From: Trichoplax adhaerens
Lineage: Eukaryota; Placozoa; Uniplacotomia; Trichoplacea; Trichoplacidae
Direction of reading: 5' to 3'
DNA length: 64,000 nucleotides
Assembly (NCBI RefSeq): GCF_000150275.1
Contig: NW_002060950.1
Coordinates: 918,106 to 982,105, forward strand
Shown here: piece after piece, positions 22,763 through 34,046 of the stretch
How positions within the stretch are numbered: the stretch's first letter is position 1
Layout: every line of letters begins with the position of its first letter
Made by a program: the position numbers and the translations under genes
Notes under the pieces: model-generated
The model's database searches: none
Seen by the model: the letters and a program-made list of their open reading frames with translations, nothing else
What the model was told of the DNA's origin: nothing

Positions 22763-25700
22763 AGATGGTAAGTCTATATACAGTATTAAATCAAAGCACT
22801 ATTAAGCTTAGTTGGAAGGACAAGTTGAAAGTAAAATCGAGTAGCGATAGTTTTAGTTGTTTTTTTAATTTTGGAATGAAAGTTATCGTATTTTTTTGTC
22901 AAAATACGATATTATCTTGGATTAATTCTACCCATACTAGAGTTACAATCAATTGCAACCAATAATTCGACCATAGAGGATCTAATCATTCAAACTTATT
23001 AAAATACTATTTTGTTTTTGGTCTCTCTTTCCACTAATCGTTCAGAGGAATAGTGCTTGAAGTATTTCGTTTAGAAAGAGAAATAACTTATGTGAAATGC
23101 TACCTGTTGTCTGCATAGCAACACTTCTGTTACGAATAAAATGAGCATTGAAGTAGCGATACGAGTATATGATTAAAACTCTCCCAAACAATAAGACAAC
23201 AAGGTCATTTTGAGTTATTGTGCTAGTTGTGAAAAGAATATTATTTCTTTTCATCGAAATGCATCGATCATTCTTCACAAAATAAGGCTTGAAAAGGATC
23301 GTATCAGCAATTAAATGATCTCAAACAGAAAATTAGTTATACACATATGCAATATAAAAGTTAAACAATATCTGTTTGAACCGATGTAGATTAGTTACAC
23401 AGTAAAGATGTAACCACTATATCATTTATTTTGCAGATACTCCTGATAGCATTGGCATTGGCATTGGCAATCATCAAGGATCATTTCATTTAAAGACGGT
23501 ATCTGATTGCATTTCTCGTTAAAATAAAAGAATAAAAGTACATGTGGTGAGTGGAAATCTATATAATATAAGTTGATATTATACATTCAGTTTTATCATT
23601 CACTAAATGCGAGGACCGAATATCTAATATCTATTGTAGATGCTGCTGAATCACGTTCAATAACATAGATAATACAGTGCAGTGCAGTAGTTATATAAAG
23701 ATATTTTACAGCAGATAGAAACAAAGTTATACCTTATTTTCATGCAGTATGATAGTTATTGGATCTCGCAAAGCATCAGGGAAGATACGTGTATGAATAA
23801 CATCTCATTCTTAATTCTCTCTATATCTTCACTACCCCTTGTATCACTTTTTGGAGATTGCAAATAGAATTGGTATAGATTGCACAAGAATGGCTGCAAT
23901 TCAGATCTATCCATCGATATTGATATAATCAAAGGTCGAGAGTGAGATTTTCGATCGAACAAAGAAATTTTTCGATATGTGGTTTCTAGAGAGTTATCCG
24001 AACGTTGCTATTGATCAACTTAAGGCAGTTTTGAAACGAATAGATGGAATGATATCATTTCAGTTATTATCTCTACTAAAAAATGAAAAGCATTTTTACG
24101 TTATGACATATTCACTATGGTTATATTATTGTCTTTGAAATAATAGTTATTTACAGATTGAAAAAATTGATTAAAAATTATTAGTCCTATTGTAACGAAA
24201 AAGTATTCGTATACAAAATTGTAACCGATATTTTATATTATCCAATAATTACTTGGAATCAATTTAGCTGCACTTATTCATACATGAAGTAAAATCATTT
24301 AAATAATTTGCACATTTTACAGTCTGTGCTAGTAATTAAGTAATATACTCTTAATTTATATATCAATTATAATGTGCAGTTGCACAACACCATACGAAAT
24401 TAGAGGCGAAAGTAAACTACACTTTATTTGTTTAATTGATCAGCAATTTATTCCAATTAACTTATTTCTTACTTTGCCTTTTCTTTTGTACGTATGTTCG
24501 AGCCTGGTTATATCGGTTTTAACAGATCCCCAAAATTAATAAATCCTTTTACTTTTTCAAATAATGTGAATTATTGTCATTATATAATAAGAGATTCTGC
24601 AGTTAACATTGAGAACATAAACTGTGTACGTCGATTCATTGTCATAGTAGTGAAGCTAGTAGCTTTTATCAGTGCATATTCTCAATCAGTCACTTTCACT
24701 GAAACAGTGATAACTAATTTAACGAGAAAATCCTCTTCATTTCCACATGCTTCTGTTCTTGACGCTTGTACGCTTATATAATTATATATAATTCAGCGAC
24801 GATAAAGATATAGATTATGTTAAATTACTCTCTTACAACAATGAAATAGGAAATACCAATACAGGTTCAGAGAATTAATACAGAATACCTTCTACTAGAT
24901 GTTGCTTATACTACTATAATCTTATGCAATCAATCTACAGTACAATAGATATGTAAAGGCTATCTAATCGCTACATGACAACAGGAAATACCAAGATTTA
25001 ATGTCGACCCAAGGTACAATTAAGGCAGTCCATTGCCTTGTCTTCACGATCAATATTATATTTGCTTTATCATCTTATAGGTACTATTTTGTAATCATTT
25101 CATGAGTAGGCATGGTTTTTGTGAATTCCTCTAATATTTATTCATATTCGCAGTCAGTAACCTGTAGTGCATTTATCCATTATCTGGACTTAAACTGCTG
25201 CTTTACCTAATCACCTTCGAAACCGATTTCATTTATGCACATAAGCTACTATATATTCAGTAACTAAGTAATTCACTTACCCATTGTCTGAAAGATTAGT
25301 ATCAAGATATTCTTTGACAGAAACCATTGCTTTATTTACAGTAGTCGAATTACAGTAGAGATCAGTTTTATTTACATATATAGGCTACTATACGTATATA
25401 CTTGCATCAATAGCTCAATAATCTCTTGCCTAGGAGATTAAGATATTTTCGACGGAAACTAGTGTATTGCTTTGTCTGATCAAGCTGAAGATCGATTTCA
25501 TTGATATTTATAAGCATATTCATTAAACAGTAATACACTAATCTCTTGCCTGGACGATTCATACGAGGAGATTTTCTTAAACGATTTAATGGAAAATTAT
25601 TGCCTTGTCTAATTGATTTACTATGGATTCTCGAAAGTAACTGGAATGATGTATTCAGCTATGCTATTTAGTTTTTTTATGCTAGTGCTTGATATCAGGA

Positions 25701-28042
25701 AGCTTTCTAAGTGAAAATTATTACCTTTTCTTGGTCAATTTAAGGACTAATTTCACTCGTATTAGTGAATACCTGCAGAAGTTATAGATTAATCATCGAA
25801 ATTAGAGGAAAAATATATTCTGCTGTCTTGTTTGATTTTCTGATTCTGGAAGCTTTCAAACTGGAAATTGTTGCTTTGTCTGGTTAATTCAAGGTCTAAT
25901 TCTATTCGTGGTAGGAGAACACTTGTAAAAGTTGTAGATTATCGAAAATAACTATTTGGTTTTCATGTGTCAGTGATGGATATCAGAAAGCTTTCTAACC
26001 CAATATTATCGCCTCATGTGGTCGATTTAAGAGCTTATTTCACTCATGATGGAAGAATACAGTAGTTATAGATTGTGAAAAGTAACTTGAACGCTATATT
26101 CTGTACTATTTCATTTTTCTTGTGCTACTAACTGCGAAAACCATTATCTTATCTCGTCAATTTAAGCGTTAATTTCATTTATAATAGGAAAATGTAGTAC
26201 CGTAGTTATAGATTGCCAAAAGTAACTTGAAAGATGTTTCTGCGGAATTGCAGTATCGTTTATTGATCATTTATTTAAGGAGTTATTTCCTCGATCGGAA
26301 ATCTGAATTTGTTACAGTACTGTATCCGATCGACTTCTTTATAAATAAAATGAAAGATCAGACTACCGTAGTTGTGCTTTACTATAAAAATATAATTTCA
26401 AATATTTCGCTCTTGTATGAAAGGCATATCTAGCCCAATTGTGATATTATAATTTATAACATGCATATCATAATCTGTAGGTTTAAACATGGAATATTAG
26501 AAGAAAATCCATGGCAATCTTCTAGTAGTCCATGGTTTAAACCACGAGTACGAAGCACGAATTTGATTTGCACCCTTTCCTCCAGCATGGGTTAGGTTCA
26601 GCTTTTAACTTTACGCGTGATTGGTTGCTACTTCAGAGCCTTCAGCTTGATAATAAATTTAGTATAGTTAGGCTTCAGAAAGTTAACCTTAAGCTACCTT
26701 ATAAGACAGAAATGGTATGAGTTGAATAAAATGTAGTCTGCAGAGCTTACATTATTCTTGAAATAACATTTCGTATGGTAGCATTGTATCTTCAGCGGAG
26801 TAGAATCTAAATGGTATCTTATTATGACGTAAGTAACTCGCCCCTGTAAAGCTAGATGTACTAAGCTGTGGGTTACCAGTTTTTGTTAAATATGTGATAA
26901 CAAATTCATTATAAGTAATAGCCCAAGTTCACCACTTTTGTTTATCATAGGATGAAGTATTAGGATTGATATGTACTAACTAGTAACTGATCAACTACTC
27001 TAACACGCATTGCGTGATGTATGAGGATAACAAACTTTTGTATAAAGGTAGGCCTAAAGATTCAAAGCTCAGTCACATCTAGTATATTTACTACTCTGAT
27101 GTACAGTATATACATTTCTCTTGTTTCTTAACTTTGTAACTACTAATACCGATCTGGATTGTAAATGAAATTCATTAAACAATCTCAAAAACGGTTAATT
27201 AGCAATATTCGAAAAATGAACTCGTTTTGAGCTATAGGTTATCCTATCGTTTAGTGTATTAGTTGTAAAATATTAATTAATGGATATTAAGAAAGTTCTA
27301 TACTTCAATTTTACTCATCCAAGCGATAAATAAAATGACAGAGTTGCTAATAATTATTGTAAACAATAACCCAATCAGGAGCTGGTGGTTTATGGGTCAT
27401 TATTGAATCAATGGAAACGTATACTAGCTTCAGGGTGAAAAATCATTTAGTTAACTGTAAGCACGATTACAGCACAATCATATAGCCATGATTAAACAGG
27501 TTGAAACATTTCAAATTTATTCATATTTGGACTCGTATCGCAATTGTTATGAATTCAAAAATCCTATTGGATATTACTGTATATACTTTGAAATGAGCGC
27601 ATTGCTATATCGACATTATGATATTCTTCAACAGACAGTCATACAGTAGACAGGGTACATTTATCATTACAATAAATGTGATGGCAGATCCTTGTATTAA
27701 ATTAATTAATTCATTATAATTATTAATAATTGACTTAAATTTCCTTCCATATCTATTGTAGTCTTAACGACGATGCACACTTTCCAAAAGTGGACATGTC
27801 GTACTATAATCATCGCATAGAAAGTTACGTTGAAGTATTGCCTTAGAGCTTGTTATTTAATCCTTTATATAAGGACAGAGAATACATAGTAACATACAAT
27901 ATATATTGAGAAGAATGATTACAGTCTTTATACAAAAGTATGGAAAAAAGAGATTATTGCAAGATAGGACAGTAATGTATGTTTAAGTTTGACTTACAAA
28001 TTTCACAGATTTAGTATGTATTGCATAGTTGTTATCTTAATA
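22763..28042. other. Long intergenic region with an old repeat cluster
   Basis: No gene was found in 5.3 kb. From about 25000 to 26300 a decayed unit recurs at roughly 130-160 bp with phrases 'ttgccttgtctggtcgatttaagg', 'atttcactcgt', 'gtagttatagattatcgaaagtaacttg' and 'ggaagctttctaac'. A 64-bp foldback lies at 26480-26543. Open frames at 24494-24781 and 26227-26433 show no family features. Confidence 0.5.
26480..26543. repeat. 64-bp imperfect inverted repeat (hairpin)
   Basis: Arms read ggtttaaacatgg (26480-26492) and ccatggtttaaacc (26530-26543). The pairing continues inward, 'tattagaaga' with 'tcttctagta', giving about 25 paired bases and a loop of roughly 12. It could be a foldback transposon remnant or a structured RNA. 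Confidence 0.65.
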
Positions 28043-29173
28043 TCAAATATAGACATCATGGACATTTTTGGCTAATACTTTTTTACGACAGATAGGACAT
28101 TCATTTTTACGTTTAAGAGCGATCTTTAGGCAAGAACTACAAAATATATGGCCACATACAGTCGATTGTAGCGTACGTGTTTTCTTGATCTAAGGAAAGG
28201 AAAGAGTTTAAATTTATGATGTAGCAGCGTAACCTATTGGTAGCATGCAGGATACGAGTGAATTATTTTACTGATTGGAAGCAGTAACAAGGTAGCGTTA
28301 TCAATATGAAATAGTAATAAATTATCACTCGACCAACAGAACAGCAATGTAATTACTTTCGTAGTAGCAAAATTTGTCTAGCTACCAACCTGGCTATAGC
28401 TTTCTTTACATATTGGACATTCGATAACTGGTGAGGGCGAGGTATTGTCATTGACACTATTTAATGGTTGTGATGAAGGTGAAGACCAATGTTGATTGAC
28501 TGAAGTTAGTTTACTATATAAAATAGGATAATAGTGGTATGTTTTATTGTGTATTTTTTTAGGTTAGGCGTTACATTAACTGCATCAGGTAGGTTTCGAT
28601 ATAGTAGAACTGATGCTAGTTGTTAGCAGTTACTATTGACTTTAATTGAATTCGTTCTGTATTATTAGAAGGCTACTACAACAATGTTGGTAACATCTAT
28701 GCTAGTAGCTGTGACTACGTTCCGCACTGTAGATAAGAGTGTGATTACCTGCTAGTACGATTCGTTCTTTCTGAGGTATTAATTACATTAGTATCTTCTT
28801 CTGTATCGCTAATAATAATAATGGAGTGATCTCGTTCTGTATGCTCTTGTCCAGGTTCACGATCTCTTATCCTTGCCCTTTTACGTGATGCTTTGATCGG
28901 AGTATCGCTTTTGGTTAGGTCAATAATTGGTTGATTACTGTTCCCAACTATTGCAATTTACAATATGTTGTCAAAATGAATCCATTCATTATTGATTTTG
29001 AAAGAAACTTTGATAGGCTAAACAGTGAAATAATCTATACTCTTATTCATAGTTACTAATTAGTTGGGTTTTACTTTATTTATTGGAATTAAAATGGCTA
29101 TACGTGTACCTTCGGCACAGTCCAAATTGATCGGGCTTACTTCATGAGTTACGATACGTCGACGTTTCGACAT
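28043..29173 (-). CDS. RNF4: RNF4-like SUMO-targeted RING E3 ubiquitin ligase (4 exons)
   Basis: Exons 29110-29173, 28749-28947, 28390-28513 and 28043-28189 join with compatible phases into 177 residues; human RNF4 has 190. An in-frame ATG at 29197 would add eight residues. The C-terminus is a C3HC4 RING: CPICKESYSQ, then TVCGHIFCSSCLK and NECPICRKKV, ending VYI, as in RNF4, where the last residues help RING dimerisation. The N-terminal part carries two clear SUMO-interacting motifs, PIIDLTKSD and IIIISDTEED, with acidic flanks, plus a basic start (MSKRRR) and a weaker hydrophobic/acidic patch SPINLD. RNF4 recognises poly-SUMO chains on nuclear proteins and ubiquitinates them for proteasomal turnover, for example of PML and DNA-repair proteins. 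All introns have GT-AG borders. Confidence 0.9.
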
Positions 29174-29197
29174 GCCAGAATAGCGAATGGCTTGCAT

Positions 29198-30720
29198 CTA
29201 ATTAATGGTAAAATTATAGAGGCACTAGCCACTTTTTACATTAGATCTATAAATTAATACGGTCTGGTAGGATAGCCAGTGTTTCCGCCAAGTTTGCTAC
29301 GCATTTGATAGAAATAGATGGATATTGGAGAGGGTATGAAATGCTGTGAGAGAAGAAAAATTGATGTAGAGTAAATCAGCAAATTTACTTTATTGGTATA
29401 GTAGCTATGTAAAAGTAATCAATCACTTGTGCAGTATAAGTTTTCAATCTGTTGATAATGTATGCATACCGTAACTATTATTTTATTTATTTGTCATGCA
29501 ATTTGCTACCAAGGGGCAATTATTATGATCCTATCATAAATAATTTCTCATGATGACTTATCGATTTTGATTTATCATCATTGTAGTTAGTGAAAGTAGT
29601 AAAGTCTGTCAACTTTAATGTGGCTACTAAATTGACGAGGATAACGAATGTAATACGTTGAGAATTTCAAGTATTTGGAAAAGGAAGGAAGGAAAGAAAT
29701 TTGGAATTTAGTTCATGGTTATCTACTACGCGTATTCAAAAAAATATAGTATTTTCTTTTCAAGTCAATGTATGGCATTGGTAATTAAACAGACGTAGAA
29801 TCAAAGGCTGTCATTGAAACCGAAAGCCATAAAGACAAGCAATCAGGAAACTAGATTGTTATTAACTTGCGTAGATATACGAACTGTAGGTCTTGTGAAT
29901 GAAAGTAGAAAACAGTTGGCTTTGATTGTCGTTAGTACAAGAGTAAATACGTCGATAAAGTCTTTCATTTGCAATGGATGGAAGGGAAGTGATTCCATGG
30001 GCTGTTGCCATTCTGTAGGATAGTGGATACTCTACTTTGTCATCAAGAAACCAACTTGTATAGTAAATCACTGACACGCAATTGTGTGTGGGTACAGTAC
30101 TCTTCTCCTTCAGTTCACCTGACAGGATGATCGATTTTGGGGCATGGATAACTAACCAACCCATTGGATTCATTGCTCAGTTGACTTTACTTTCTTACTG
30201 ATGATGGTAACAACTCGATGATGATAGACTACTTGATAAAGGAATATTTCATTGTTGATTGTTTGGCTGGCAAGGATAAAGTAGACTTATACAGCCATAG
30301 CGTATCAGGTAGTGTCCATTAGAGTTCTGTCATCATTTCAATGATACTCTATTGCGGTAGTACAATCTATCAATAGGATCCATGCCGGGATGGCGTATTT
30401 TTCAACCAAGCGAACGTTTACTACCCATTTGCCGGCGCCCATCCAATTCGGTATGTCGATGATTGTACTGTATGACATTGCCAATCGGCATCATCATGGA
30501 TACAATATCAAGATGGCAGAGGTAAAACTTACCGTGATGGTGTAATTTGGGCGGTAGCGATAAAATGCCAATTTGGTGGCTGAATATTCTTGGGATTCTT
30601 GCTGCAGTCAGTCGTGTTATGCAATCAAGGGAAAGTTGTTTCTTTTTGCACTAAATCAGTCCGAGTCGCAACTTGTCTTGGAGATTTGAATTTGAAAGGA
30701 GAAACTATGGTAACCACGGA
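29198..30720. other. Intergenic upstream of the RNF4-like gene
   Basis: No gene supported. Short overlapping frames on both strands near 29814-30173 have no domain features. The RNF4 promoter should lie just right of 29200. Base composition becomes more balanced from about 29.8 kb, unlike the AT-rich surroundings. Confidence 0.4.
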
Positions 30721-31800
30721 ATGACTGACTGACTGACTTTACTATGGCAATGATAAGCGATTACCGTAAAAGCCTACTCCAGCGCGGTGAGCTGTCCAGT
30801 ACCGTACTGTACTGTACTGTACAGTATGCGCCGAGTACTACAGTCCCGTACACTACGGTACTGTACCGTATATTTACAGTGAACACTGAATCGGGGTACT
30901 GTACACTGTACACTGTACAGTACACTACTAGTACTGTACTGGAGTGAACAACTGTACCACAAACGACCTTAACCGTCAACGACTGACTGGTTGACCGGCA
31001 CTTTCTACTCAGTACAAAGTACTCATACTGACAGTACAGTACTGTAGTTGACTGTACAGTATTATCGAATCAGAACAGGATCTGGAGTGAAGAACTGTAC
31101 CACAAACGACGTCAACCGTCAACCAGTCAGTCAGTCATTGACTGGTTGACGGTTGACCTGCACTTTCCACCCTGTACAGTGTACAGTACAAAGTACTCAT
31201 ACTGACAGTAGTTGACGGTACTATCGAATCAGAAGAACACGCACCACAAACAATGTCAACCGTCATGACTGACTGGATGACCTGCACTTTCTACCCTGTG
31301 CAGTGTACAGTACAAGTACTCATACTGACAGTAGTTGACGGTACTATCGAATCAGAACAGGATCTGGATTGAAGAACTGTACCACAAACGACGTCAACCG
31401 TCAACCAGTCAGTCAATCATTGACTGGTTGACGGTTGACCTGCACTTTCCACCCTGTACACTGTACAGTACAAAGTACTCATACTGACAGTAGTTGACGG
31501 TACTATCGAATCAGAAGAACACGCACCACAAACAATGTCAACCGTCATGACTGACTGGATGACCTGCACTTTCTACCCTGTGCAGTGTACAGTACAAGTA
31601 CTCATACTGATAGTAGTTGACGGTACTATCGAATCAGAACAGGATCTGGATTGAAGAACTGTACCACAAACGACGTCAACCGTCAACCAGTCAGTCAATC
31701 ATTGACTGGTTGACGGTTGACCTGCACTTTCCACCCTGTACAGTACAAAGTACTCATACTGACAGTAGTTGACGGTACTGTACTATCGAATCCAGAACAG
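30721..31800. repeat. TACTGTAC-rich satellite with 282-bp higher-order unit and built-in hairpin
   Basis: From 30795 to 30945 there is simple sequence of TACTGTAC/GTACAGTA type. From about 31070 a unit recurs with an exact 282-bp spacing: 'cgacgtcaaccgtc' ends in the same phrase at 31111, 31393 and 31675. Each unit consists of two related halves of about 140 bp with 'ctgcactttc.accctgt', 'gtacagtacaa.gtactcatactgacagtagttgacgg' and 'tactatcgaatcagaa'. One half carries a perfect inverted repeat (GTCAACCGTCAACCAGTCA and its complement). Confidence 0.9.
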
Positions 31801-32580
31801 GATCACTGCAAGGTTAAACCCGTCACTAGCAAATCATTGTTGCGTCAAGAAAGCTCTTTGACATGATAAATCATTCTTGAATTTCGTTTTGAGTTAAGGT
31901 TCCATCGCGGCAACTATCCGTCATACAGTCTCCTTTTCGCGACAATGCTGTATAGTTGTACAGGGTGTCTCATCAAAAATGACCGACGATTGAAATTATG
32001 TGAAAACACAATTTCAACACCAAATTAGACAAATTGAGTATCAGTCTATTGTAAAGAAGACGCTTTACAGTACGGTCGAATGATTTTTATCCAGGACTGG
32101 ACACGACACACTACACACTAGTATAGCGAATTCACTTCGATGGCAAGATGGCGTCGAAAATTGCTAATTGCTAACACTCATGTTGAAAATCGATATGTAC
32201 AGGCAGGAGGATGTCTTTGGGCCTGATTTAGCCTACACAGCTTATTTTCCTTAGCACTGCCACCCAAGTTAATCCTGCGCTATAGTACAGTACACGAATA
32301 CAGCATATAGTACTGTACTGTAGACGGCAAAATGTCATCAGCCCCAGATGATCAAGCCTTGTTACACTTACCTTGTGTCTCTTTGCAATTCTTAGGCACA
32401 TATTTTTCGCTCATGACTTCTTATGTAGTCACTATGATCGACTGTTGAATACTGTACTAGTATACAGTACAGTCTCTTTTGTTAGATAGTCCTTGCTCGA
32501 GGCATAAATAAAACTAACAAAAGACCTCCAATAGGCAGGGAGCAGTCCCTGAAGATGGCTCAACATCAAGAAAAAGCGTT
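31801..32580. other. Intergenic, no gene seen
   Basis: Unique-looking DNA between two repeat arrays, with scattered TACTGTAC motifs (for example near 32285-32320 and 32450-32470). A sequence 'acagggtgtctcatc' near 31960 resembles a DNA-transposon end, but no partner was found. Confidence 0.4.
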
Positions 32581-32589
32581 CTGCTGTAT

Positions 32590-33735
32590 TCCACGAATAT
32601 AGACAAATGCAGCCAGCACTAGAGTAACTACTGTATACTATAGAGGTAACGGAAAAGTAGTCGTGGCCTCCTTAAGAATAATTATAATACTATAGACAAA
32701 TGCAGCAGTAGAATCACTACTGTATACAGTACTGTAGAGGTAAAGGAAAAGTAGACATGGCCTCCTCAAGAATAACATAGACAAATGCAGCAGTGGAGGA
32801 ACTACTGTATACTGTAGAAGTAATGGAAAAGTAGTCTTGGCCTCCTCCATAATCATAATAATATAGATAAATGCTGCAGTAAAGTCATTACTGTATACTG
32901 TAGAGGTAATGGAAAGGTAGACATGGCCTCCTCGATAATAATAATAATAATATAGACAAATGCAGCAGTAGAGGTAATGGAAAAGTAGTCGTGGCCTCCT
33001 CGATAATAATAATAATATAGACAAATGCAGCAGTAGAGGAACAAATGTATACTGTAGAGGTAATGGAAAAGTAGTCATGGCCTCCTCCATAATAATATAG
33101 ACAAATGCAACAGTAGAGGAACAAATGTATACTGTAGAGGTAATGGAAAAGTAGTCATGGCCTCCTCCATAATAATATAGACAAATGCAACAGTAGAGGA
33201 ACTAATGTATACTGTAGAGGTAATGGAAAAGTAGTCATGGTCTCCTCCATAATAATATAGACAAATGCAGCAGTAGAGGAACTAGTGTATACTGTAGAGG
33301 TAATGGAAAAGTAGTCGTGGCCTCCTCCATAATAATATAGACAAATGCAGCAGTAGAGGAACTAATGTATACTGTAGAGGTAATGGAAAAGTAGTCATGG
33401 CCTCCTGGATAATAATATAGACAAATGCAACAGTAAAGGAACTAGTGTATACTGTAGAGGTAATGGAAAAGTAGTCATGGCCTCCTGGATAATAAGAATA
33501 ATAATATAGACAAATGCAACAGTAAAGGAACTAGTGTATACTGTAGCGGTAATGGAAAAGTAGTCATGGCCTCCTGGAAAATAAAAATCATAATATAGAC
33601 AAATGCAGCAGTAGAGGAACTACTGAACAGAAATGCTGGAAGAGAAAGCGTTCTATTGTACTGTATTCGACAAATGCAGCTCTACAGTCACTAATGTAGT
33701 GCATACTGTACTCAGTAGAGGTAATGGAAAAGTGA
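32590..33735. repeat. 80-bp minisatellite, about 14 copies
   Basis: Unit 'atagacaaatgcaacagtagaggaact' + 'aatgtatactgtagaggtaatggaaaagtag' + 'tcatggcctcctccataataat'. The phrase acaaatgc starts at 33101, 33181, 33261, 33341 and 33421, an exact 80-bp period. Flanking copies (about 32604-32955 and 33510-33670) vary by expansion of (AAT)n or internal deletion. Reverse-strand frames across it are only a consequence of the repeat. Confidence 0.92.
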
Positions 33736-33748
33736 GTCATGGTCTCCT

Positions 33749-33785
33749 CGATGCTTTGTACTGTATAGTACAGTACAAAGCATCG
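33749..33785. repeat. Perfect 17-bp inverted repeat with 3-nt loop
   Basis: cgatgctttgtactgta (33749-33765) and its exact complement (33769-33785) are separated by 'tag'. It can extrude as a cruciform or, if transcribed, fold as a stem-loop. It sits at the right border of the 80-bp minisatellite and 262 bp before the kelch gene start. Confidence 0.85.
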
Positions 33786-34046
33786 TAGAGTAATCGAAAG
33801 GGAGAATATCAAATTCTATCATCCTATCGTGCCCCCCCTCCCCTTACTCAACAGTACTGTATGGACAAGACTATTACACCGAACGTCGATTGTGCTATAC
33901 TGTACAGTACAACAGTTTGACCAATGCGTGTTGCTAGCTAACTGGAGATCGCGTTGCAGTCAATTAAGTTTTCAAATTAATAATCACCCGCTTGGCGGTG
34001 ACAATCATTAATTTATTGATACCAATCGATCGTCTAACCAGTCTAA

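Noticed and set aside
24494-24781. 95-codon plus-strand frame
   Set aside because: No domain, signal peptide or splice partner; chance is likely in a 5-kb region without genes.
29814-30173. Overlapping frames on both strands (69 and 103 codons)
   Set aside because: No motif, no splice context and no similarity to a known family by eye.
30380-30620. Open stretch reading like a fragment with YRDGVIWAV
   Set aside because: It briefly resembles the end of a fibrinogen-like domain (DGVxW), but the expected cysteines and neighbouring motifs are missing and the frame is interrupted.
30744-30979. Open frames on both strands
   Set aside because: They lie in TACTGTAC simple sequence, and their composition (repeated V, Y, S, T, C) follows from the repeat.
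31958-31985. 'acagggtgtctcatcaaaa' resembling a mariner-type transposon end
   Set aside because: No matching inverted end and no transposase remnant found nearby.
32638-33124. Overlapping minus-strand open frames of 63-150 codons
   Set aside because: They run through the 80-bp minisatellite, and their sequence is the translated repeat. No start context or domain.
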